63,901 nt of DNA from a virus: positions 1 through 63,901 of the IMG/VR virus record IMGVR_UViG_3300036768_000681; one strand, given 5' to 3'. The stretch's first letter is position 1. Every line of letters starts with the position of its first letter. Shown in pieces: positions 57,297-63,901 of this stretch. The position numbers were made by a program, and so were the translations under genes. Below the pieces are notes generated by a model. It saw nothing but the letters and a program-made list of their open reading frames with translations, ran no database searches and had not been told where the DNA came from.

Positions 57297-59436
57297 TGTA
57301 AATCTTGGCGTAAAAATAGAAGCTGATGCTCAAGGTATATTAGACCTCAAGCAACATTTGATTGACCTTAAAAAGCATCTTGTAGAGTTAAGACAGCAAA
57401 AATTAGATATTGCTGATAAGGGTAGACTTGCCGATATTAACGACCAAATTCGTAGAACAGCGGTTGAAATTCAGAACACAAGTGTTAAAATTCAGGAGTT
57501 GAATTATAATCTCCAGAAGGATATGGCTTCGGCTTTGGCTCAAGGTGGACAGGCGGCGCATCAGATGTCAATGGCATTACAATCACTTAACTTTGTCATT
57601 CGTGACTCTCCTTATTTCTTTAGAGACTTTGCTCTTGGAGTTTTAGCAATAGGTAATAACTTAAACCCACTTATTGATAGCTTTATTAGAGCAAAGCAGG
57701 CGGCAGATGAGCAAAACATTTCTTTTATGGCTTTGATGAAACAGGGCTTGATGGGAACTTCTGGAATAATCTTAGGATTTTCTTTACTCGTTTCGATTTT
57801 GCAAGCAGTAGTGTTTTGGAAAGAAAAAACAAAAGATAAAACAGAAGAAAACACAAAAGCTTTAGAAAGAGAGCAAAAACAACTTGAAAAAAACATCGAG
57901 ACTTTCTTAAAATATAAAGCAAACTTGCCTGCTTATAAAGAAGGTGAAGAATTAATTAAAAGTGTTGATGAACAGATAAAGAAATTAGAAGAACAGAAGA
58001 AAGCAATAGAAAAAAGCATCAAGGCTAAACAAGATGAACTTGACACATGGTTGCAAGTGGCTATAGTAACTAATACAAATACTAAAGATACAAAAAACCA
58101 ATCAAACGAAACTCAAAGATTAAAATCAGAAATTGAAGATTTAAATCGCCAATTAGACACACAAAATAGCAAACTCAAAGAATTACAACTTCAGAAAGAT
58201 AACTTAATAAAACAGCAAATAAAATACACTGAACTTACTGAGCTGGGCAATAAAGTATCAAAAGAAGGCGTAAAAGTAATACAGGATTATATTAAACAAA
58301 CTAAACCTTTATATGCTGAGTATGACCTTTTAGTTGAGTATTTAACCGAACAACTTAAATTATCAAAGGATAATAGTAAAGAAGCGAGAAATTTTGCATT
58401 AGCAATTGACTTTTTAAAACAAAAGCAAAATGAACTTACTGATGCAATTAAAAATTCACGAAAAGAAACGCAAGAATGGATAAAGGATTTAATAAAGCAA
58501 GATGAAGAAGAGTATAAAAAAATTTCAAAAAGAGACAAAGAATTCGTTAAACACAAAGAACAAGAACTTAGCGCAGGGAAGTTTACAGATTATGAGCGTG
58601 ATTATCAAGTGGAATTGGAAGAACACGAGAAACGAAAAACCAGATTATTAAATGAGTTTACAAAGAAGTTAGAAAAACAACCCGATACACAGCTTCGTTA
58701 TGAATTAACACTCGAATATCTAAAGAAACTAAAAGAAGAAGAGGATAGATTTTATAGAAGAGCTGAACCATATTTTATACTGGTCAAAGGCTATCGAAGT
58801 CCAGCTTTGAAGTTAATTGAGGAAGATTCGAAAAAGGCGAAGGAGCGTGGTGCGGAAGCAACTAAAGAAACAGAGAAAGAACTTGCCGATCTAAATGCCA
58901 AGCAAAAGCAAATCAATGAAACACAAAAAGATAGATTAGAATTACAACAATGGGAATTAAAAAACTTAAAACTTCAATTCAATGCTCTTGGTGATATTGC
59001 TATGGCATTAGACAGCATTACTGGAAAAACAAACGACTGGGGTAGACGAATTGCTTCTATTTTGCAATACATTATAGAAATAGCAACAGCATATGAAAAA
59101 ATGCAAACTTCACAAGTTTCAGGAACTACTGGATGGTTGCAAATTCTTGGAAGTATTTTAGGTATTGGAGCATTATTATTCAAACCTAAACCTTTTCAAA
59201 CTGGTGGCATAATTGGTGGTGAAGGTGGCAGGGCAGTTCCTATAATTGCACACGAAGGCGAGATGGTTCTAAATAAACAACAGCAAAGAAATTTATTTAA
59301 GATGATAAATTATGGATTTGTGGCACCGAGTAATAGTTTGAATGTTAGAATTGATGGGAGCATAAAAGCTAAAAAGAGTGATTTTATTGTTGAATTCAAA
59401 AGAGCGGAAAAATTAATTTATAAGTCTAACTTATGA
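57289..59436 (+). CDS. Tape measure protein, phage B
   Basis: A 715-residue protein with long coiled coils (about 20-90, 185-300, 440-590), a hydrophobic stretch near 155-178 and a C-terminal GGEGGRAVPIIAHEGEMVLNK-type end (split by glycine turns) common in tape measures. The expected tail is about 107 nm. Confidence 0.85.
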   Translation: MADVNLGVKIEADAQGILDLKQHLIDLKKHLVELRQQKLDIADKGRLADINDQIRRTAVEIQNTSVKIQELNYNLQKDMASALAQGGQAAHQMSMALQSLNFVIRDSPYFFRDFALGVLAIGNNLNPLIDSFIRAKQAADEQNISFMALMKQGLMGTSGIILGFSLLVSILQAVVFWKEKTKDKTEENTKALEREQKQLEKNIETFLKYKANLPAYKEGEELIKSVDEQIKKLEEQKKAIEKSIKAKQDELDTWLQVAIVTNTNTKDTKNQSNETQRLKSEIEDLNRQLDTQNSKLKELQLQKDNLIKQQIKYTELTELGNKVSKEGVKVIQDYIKQTKPLYAEYDLLVEYLTEQLKLSKDNSKEARNFALAIDFLKQKQNELTDAIKNSRKETQEWIKDLIKQDEEEYKKISKRDKEFVKHKEQELSAGKFTDYERDYQVELEEHEKRKTRLLNEFTKKLEKQPDTQLRYELTLEYLKKLKEEEDRFYRRAEPYFILVKGYRSPALKLIEEDSKKAKERGAEATKETEKELADLNAKQKQINETQKDRLELQQWELKNLKLQFNALGDIAMALDSITGKTNDWGRRIASILQYIIEIATAYEKMQTSQVSGTTGWLQILGSILGIGALLFKPKPFQTGGIIGGEGGRAVPIIAHEGEMVLNKQQQRNLFKMINYGFVAPSNSLNVRIDGSIKAKKSDFIVEFKRAEKLIYKSNL

Positions 59437-60791
59437 TAAGATTTTATTTAAGAATTTTTAATTCAACCTCAACAATAAATGGTTTTACTTATCCAAAAAC
59501 TACACCAGGCACTTATAGAACTTATGATATTACTAATGAAATTATCGAAAATGAAGATATTATAATTGACAAGCGAGTTGAATATGATGGCTTAGATAGT
59601 ATTGCAACTGATGAAGTTAGCTTGGTGATATCAAAAAATGCAACAACCGAAAGGCTATTATTGAATGATAATTTTAAGGCTCTTTATATTACTGAGGCTG
59701 ATAAACTTTACTTTGCTGGTTTTATAGACAATAATAGAGTTATAAATTACAACGAAGACACTCTTGAAATAAAGGCAAATGGAGTTTTATCATTCTTATT
59801 TGATTTGTGGGATTCTATCCCAGTGCCTTATGAGGGAGTGGGTAGTTATACTTATGATTACAAATTAAATTATTTTCTTTCAAATACATTAACCGCAATA
59901 CCTGAATTTAGACTTAGAGAATTTTTGGATTATAATTTCTATGAAGATTTCTTAAGAATAGGATTACCTGAATTTAGTAATACCGATTTTAATAATATAG
60001 TTTATTATGTTTTTGCTTACAACTCACAGCAATGGTTTCAAGGTAATGCTAAATATAAATATACAGCAAAGGATTTCCTTTTAGAAGTTTTAAGACATTA
60101 TCTTGCAATGATTTATATCCATCCGAGTAGAAGACTTATTATTCAAAGTAAACTTTATTTAACAAATCCACACAACTTACCAAATCTTTCTGAAAATATT
60201 CTAAAAATAACAGACTATGCCTTAGATGATATTATATGGGAACAAGAATATAGTGTTTATGACGGAATTTTATTTAATGTGGTTAACGCATCAACTAACG
60301 AACATTTGTGGGGTTTGTATTCTAAAAATGCTGAATTTTACTGGGAGGTTCGAGACGGCGGGGATGGTCAAGAAGTAACATTTTTTTATAGGAAAATACC
60401 AGTTTCAAAAGATGGGTTCGGCGATGGTAACTATCTTGATTTGCGAATGAAACTTTTAACTGACAAAGGTATTCAAGTAGTCACTGAACCTTTATTGTTT
60501 TTAGGATCTCCAAGAATGGATGTATTGCCAGGTGGGCGATACGCACTTTTAAACCTTTATTATTCAATAGGGGGGCAAGACTATCATTATGATAGTGCGT
60601 CTGATATTCAGTATGGTATTTTCGAAAAATTATTAAACAAAAAAACAAGTATTCTAAAGACTACATTAACAGGGCTTGATTATAACATTGGAGACTTTTT
60701 TGAATTTAATAACAAGATATTTATATTGTATGAGATGAAATTAAATTTGACACAAAATACGACTGAAGTAGCAATGCGGGAGATTAAATAA
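59433..60791 (+). CDS. Tail tip / baseplate hub protein, phage B
   Basis: A 452-residue beta-rich protein. The N-terminal ring-like domain (SLVISKNATTERLLL; YFAGFIDNN) and the middle region resemble phage tail hubs; the C-terminal NIGDFFEFNNKIF and final strand fit late-gene baseplate proteins. It follows the tape measure with a four-base overlap. Confidence 0.6.
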   Translation: MIRFYLRIFNSTSTINGFTYPKTTPGTYRTYDITNEIIENEDIIIDKRVEYDGLDSIATDEVSLVISKNATTERLLLNDNFKALYITEADKLYFAGFIDNNRVINYNEDTLEIKANGVLSFLFDLWDSIPVPYEGVGSYTYDYKLNYFLSNTLTAIPEFRLREFLDYNFYEDFLRIGLPEFSNTDFNNIVYYVFAYNSQQWFQGNAKYKYTAKDFLLEVLRHYLAMIYIHPSRRLIIQSKLYLTNPHNLPNLSENILKITDYALDDIIWEQEYSVYDGILFNVVNASTNEHLWGLYSKNAEFYWEVRDGGDGQEVTFFYRKIPVSKDGFGDGNYLDLRMKLLTDKGIQVVTEPLLFLGSPRMDVLPGGRYALLNLYYSIGGQDYHYDSASDIQYGIFEKLLNKKTSILKTTLTGLDYNIGDFFEFNNKIFILYEMKLNLTQNTTEVAMREIK

Positions 60792-61678
60792 TGGCAAGTG
60801 GTGGATACGGCAGATACATAAGGATTATTTATCCTACTTCGATTGTGAAAGTTCACAAATCGGGTAATTTAACTATCCGATGGGAAAGTGGAGCAAACAT
60901 TTCTATTTTCAATATCCAATATCGTAAAAATCCAAGTGATAACTGGCATACTATTGCTAATGATGTAACAGGTAATAGTTATTTGTGGCATTTGTATAAC
61001 TTTACACTTGATCCTTCCAGACAATATCAAATAAGAGTTTACAGAGAAATTGATGATATTATTTACGAAGCAATTAGCCCCGCATTCACAGTTTATGCAG
61101 GTTCGCTAATTCCTTCTAATTATCCTTACATTTTACACGGATACGGCAAGCCTTATTTTGTGATGCGTGATTTAGAAGGTAATATCTTAAAAGAAGCAGA
61201 GCTCCGTTATCCAGTTGCGATGGTTGAAAAATGGACACCAGAAATTATTGTTCATAAGTTATGGAGTGGAAAAAAGAGAGTGCTTGCTAAAGGTTGGTGG
61301 TATGAATGTGTTTTGGATTTTTCAAGTTATTCAACTTCGAAAGATATCGCTGATATTTTGCCTTTATATGATTTTGCAAGTAGAGATTTGACAGGTTCCC
61401 GTGAAATTTTATTTTATCCTCGTGGCAACATTATTGAAAATGGTGGCAATTTTAATTATTTTTACAAAGTAGAAATAAGTGAAAATTCAGTTTTGGAATT
61501 ACAAATGTTGCCTCATAGAAGCGGATATAGGAATTTGAAACTTGAATTAAAAGGCATTGAAAGATTGAGCCAGCCGTTTGATGATATTACATTCTTTAAT
61601 ACTGAAGAAATGAGTAGAGCTTTGCCTCACGGAATTGAAGGCGGTTATGGAACAAATTATGGAGAAGAATATGGTTAA
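60791..61678 (+). CDS. Tail protein with fibronectin-like domain
   Basis: A 295-residue protein. Residues 10-105 look like an immunoglobulin or fibronectin-III domain (NLTIRWESGANISIFNIQYRK, a YQIRVY strand). The rest is beta-rich. It probably decorates the tail tip. Confidence 0.55.
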   Translation: MASGGYGRYIRIIYPTSIVKVHKSGNLTIRWESGANISIFNIQYRKNPSDNWHTIANDVTGNSYLWHLYNFTLDPSRQYQIRVYREIDDIIYEAISPAFTVYAGSLIPSNYPYILHGYGKPYFVMRDLEGNILKEAELRYPVAMVEKWTPEIIVHKLWSGKKRVLAKGWWYECVLDFSSYSTSKDIADILPLYDFASRDLTGSREILFYPRGNIIENGGNFNYFYKVEISENSVLELQMLPHRSGYRNLKLELKGIERLSQPFDDITFFNTEEMSRALPHGIEGGYGTNYGEEYG

Positions 61679-62291
61679 AAAACTAATTTTTGTCTTTGTA
61701 TTATTTTGTGTAGTTGGTTTTTCACAAACTACACCACCGAGCGGGTATACACCGCATTATAAACTTAGAATGTGGTCGCAAGGTGCAAGACCAAGTGCTG
61801 ATAGTTTAAATCAAAACTGGAAAGATATTGATAGTGTGATTTATAGTGTATCACAAAAGACAATAATTGATACTACTGATATTGCTTATAAGAGTAAAAG
61901 TAATTCTTTTAGTAATTATAATGTCATTAGTGAATTATTTATATTGAAATATCTTTATTATAACTATAGCTTATTTGAGCCGATGTCTGGCACTTATACC
62001 GCTTTACAATTTGATAATTTAGTAAATGCTTTTGTTTCTGGTGGATATGACACAGTTAAGGTTTATAGTATTAATAACTGGGATAAAGCTGGACAGATTT
62101 TAGTAATAATTAATTTAATGGGGCGTGAAAAATACATTAAACTTTATCACGATAAAGCTCAGGGAACTAAGTATAAAATGTTGTTGCCGAATGAAAATGA
62201 TTTACTAATTCCTTATCTCGGCTCGGTTACTTTAATGGCAATTGACAATGGTAGCGAAAAGAAGTATTATTTAATAAGCAAAACATTTTAG
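61671..62291 (+). CDS. Secreted tail-associated protein, phage B
   Basis: A 206-residue protein with a clear signal peptide (MVKKLIFVFVLFCVVGFSQ) and a mature part starting with TTPPSGYTPHYKLR, a motif common at the N-terminal attachment end of phage tail fibres (YTPHYKL...W). The ATG at 61671 follows GGAG and overlaps the previous gene by eight bases. Confidence 0.6.
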   Translation: MVKKLIFVFVLFCVVGFSQTTPPSGYTPHYKLRMWSQGARPSADSLNQNWKDIDSVIYSVSQKTIIDTTDIAYKSKSNSFSNYNVISELFILKYLYYNYSLFEPMSGTYTALQFDNLVNAFVSGGYDTVKVYSINNWDKAGQILVIINLMGREKYIKLYHDKAQGTKYKMLLPNENDLLIPYLGSVTLMAIDNGSEKKYYLISKTF

Positions 62292-62300
62292 GAGGTAGAT

Positions 62301-62615
62301 ATGAAAAAAGTAGTATTATTTTTGTTGGTTTTAGTAGCAACATCTTTTGCACAAGTAAGATTTTTGAGTTATACAGGAACTACAGGAACTCAGGTGGATA
62401 CAATAAATTTTGATTTTTATGTGTGGGAAGTGTTTGTGATTAACGATAGTCCTGATAGTCTTTGGTTCTGGACAGAACCAAATGCTTCGAGTAATAGAAA
62501 AGTATTACTCTTAGGTGGTGAAAGTATGGATTTTAGATTTCAGAATTCAGTTAATAGAGTATTTTTAAAAGCAAGTAAAGCAAACACAAAACGAAGGGTA
62601 ATAGCAAAACCTTAA
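62301..62615 (+). CDS. Secreted small beta protein, phage B
   Basis: A 104-residue protein with a signal peptide (MKKVVLFLLVLVATSFAQ) and a beta-rich mature part homologous to 26644-26970 (TGTTGTQVDT; KRRVIAKP). It is directly before the tail fibre, as in phage A. Confidence 0.6.
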   Translation: MKKVVLFLLVLVATSFAQVRFLSYTGTTGTQVDTINFDFYVWEVFVINDSPDSLWFWTEPNASSNRKVLLLGGESMDFRFQNSVNRVFLKASKANTKRRVIAKP

Positions 62616-62625
62616 TGGAGGTGAT

Positions 62626-63901
62626 ATGAAAAGAATTTTATTTGTCATTTTAATTTTTGCTCTGAGTATTTATGCTCAGAGTATTCAATTTAGCACACCA
62701 AGATTTTTGTATCGTATAAATGATAGCACAGCTAAGTTCACAGATAATTATACCAATTTGAGAATAGGTGGTGGGCAATTTCGCTGGCTTAATAGTCAAT
62801 TACAATTTAGTAATGATTTAACAAATTGGTATGCTATTCCTCAATCACTTACTCAGGGCGGGGGATGGACATTAGGATTTAATAAAATTTATCAATCTAC
62901 AGCAGGCACTCCAGTTCACATAAGAACTAATGCTGGTGATACAACGGGGGCGGGTTTATTGAATGTTTACGGGCATTTAAGCGTGGTTCCATCTTCTTCA
63001 ACATCAAATGTTTTGACTACAAAGTCGCTTCAGTCAACTGCACCGCTTGGAAGTGAATTAGTTACAAATGGAACTTTCGATAGCAATGCTGGATGGACTT
63101 GGGGAACAGGATGGACTTACGATGCTACTAATAAAGAAGCAGATCATACTACTTCCAACACAGCACCATTGACACAAACAATTAATGTAGTGAGCGGAAC
63201 AACTTATCACATTAAATTTCAAATTAAGAATATGACTACAGGCTCGGTCACTATAGATATTGGTGGGGTATTTGTGACTAATTATGGTTCATATATTAGT
63301 TTTGATTATAATAGCACATTTAATAGAACACTTGTTGCGAACAGCACTGGCAGTGTTTTATTATCTATTACTCCAACGAGTAACTTTGATGGCAGTATTG
63401 ACAATGTTTCTATAAAAGCTATTACTGGTGCTTCACAACCTAACTTAAGTTTCGTTGACGAGACAGATAATGTTTTTGCAGACTTAAGGGGGAATAAATA
63501 TTTATCTAATATCGCTTTGGGTTTAGGGGGTTTAAGTTCAAATACCACTGGTTATAGCAATTCAGCGTTTGGTCACTATACTCTTTATTCCAATACCATT
63601 GGTTATAATAATTCGGCGTTTGGTCGTGATGTCCTTTACAATAATACTATTGGATTTGATAACTCAGCATTTGGTCTGGGCGCTCTTTATTTCAACACCA
63701 GTGGATATAAAAATTCAGCGTTTGGCGTAGACGCTCTGCGTTTCAACACCACTGGTTATAGCAATTCAGCGTTTGGTCGAGACGCTCTATTCTTTAATAC
63801 CACTGGATATTACAATTCGGCGTTGGGGTCAAACGCAGGTGCTTCAATAACAACTGGTTATAATAATGTTTTCGTAGGTTATGACGCAGGATATAATGGT
63901 T
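62626..63901 (+). CDS. Tail fibre, phage B, cut by window end
   Basis: Open from the ATG at 62626 (after TGGAGG) to the window end, 425 codons. A signal peptide (MKRILFVILIFALSIYAQS) and a unique 45-residue segment precede a stretch nearly identical to the phage A fibre from about 62770 onward, including the sandwich domain and six 51-bp repeats from 63541. The C terminus is missing. Confidence 0.8.
   Translation, partial: MKRILFVILIFALSIYAQSIQFSTPRFLYRINDSTAKFTDNYTNLRIGGGQFRWLNSQLQFSNDLTNWYAIPQSLTQGGGWTLGFNKIYQSTAGTPVHIRTNAGDTTGAGLLNVYGHLSVVPSSSTSNVLTTKSLQSTAPLGSELVTNGTFDSNAGWTWGTGWTYDATNKEADHTTSNTAPLTQTINVVSGTTYHIKFQIKNMTTGSVTIDIGGVFVTNYGSYISFDYNSTFNRTLVANSTGSVLLSITPTSNFDGSIDNVSIKAITGASQPNLSFVDETDNVFADLRGNKYLSNIALGLGGLSSNTTGYSNSAFGHYTLYSNTIGYNNSAFGRDVLYNNTIGFDNSAFGLGALYFNTSGYKNSAFGVDALRFNTTGYSNSAFGRDALFFNTTGYYNSALGSNAGASITTGYNNVFVGYDAGYNG
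63541..63846 (+). repeat. 51-bp coding repeats in the phage B fibre
   Basis: Six units of NTTGY-NSAFG type parallel those at 27895-28200, with several unit-specific differences. The last 100 or so bases of the window match phage A exactly. Confidence 0.82.

Overview
The window is AT-rich, densely packed phage DNA holding most of two different tailed-phage (siphovirus-type) genomes side by side. No ordinary host gene is recognisable. Promoters combine TTGACA with TAnnTTTG-like -10 boxes, the pattern known from Bacteroidota, and secreted proteins carry Sec signals or a lipobox. Strong GGAGG/AAGGAGA ribosome sites are used throughout, so a member of the Bacteroidota/Chlorobi/Ignavibacteria group is a low-confidence guess for the host.

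Layout. (i) 18-2634: a lysis cassette plus a metallophosphoesterase, the right end of a phage. (ii) 2813-31878, phage A: tyrosine integrase, lipoprotein and repressor (minus strand); a divergent early operon with an AlpA-like protein and a primase-helicase; gpZ-like protein; lambda-type terminase (Nu1/GpA); an inserted block of small genes with their own promoters (12.5-15.5 kb); lambda-type portal; a fused protease-capsid; tail genes; tail fibre; lysis cassette; phosphoesterase and a small nuclease. (iii) 31875-63901, phage B: a long minus-strand early region with a Ro60 (TROVE-vWA) gene, three Y-RNA-like RNAs, DnaD-like and loader-like replication proteins and RecT; a control region with divergent promoters and iterons (43.4-45.2 kb); small plus-strand genes; a 1.1-kb non-coding stretch; then methyltransferase, HK97-type terminase, portal, protease, capsid and tail genes, ending inside a tail fibre cut by the window edge.

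The head and tail modules of A and B are unrelated, but the tail-fibre-to-endolysin segment is nearly identical. Both window ends abut this shared segment, so the sequence may be a circular or tandem hybrid, or a contig that stopped at a repeat. A and B also share accessory families: a Cys2 family (five copies), a GSDFSHW-like family (four copies), a tandem-HTH protein (two copies), and promoters preceded by TTGTAAG...CTTACAA dyads.

The most notable system is a phage-borne Ro60 ribonucleoprotein. The Ro60 gene (33153-34529, minus) is flanked by three RNAs that share one stem architecture with compensating base changes. Two are about 66 nt. The third carries a complete tRNA fold that is circularly permuted, with the acceptor stem closed by a UUAAU loop. 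One of the short RNAs starts almost at the transcription start of the Ro60 mRNA.
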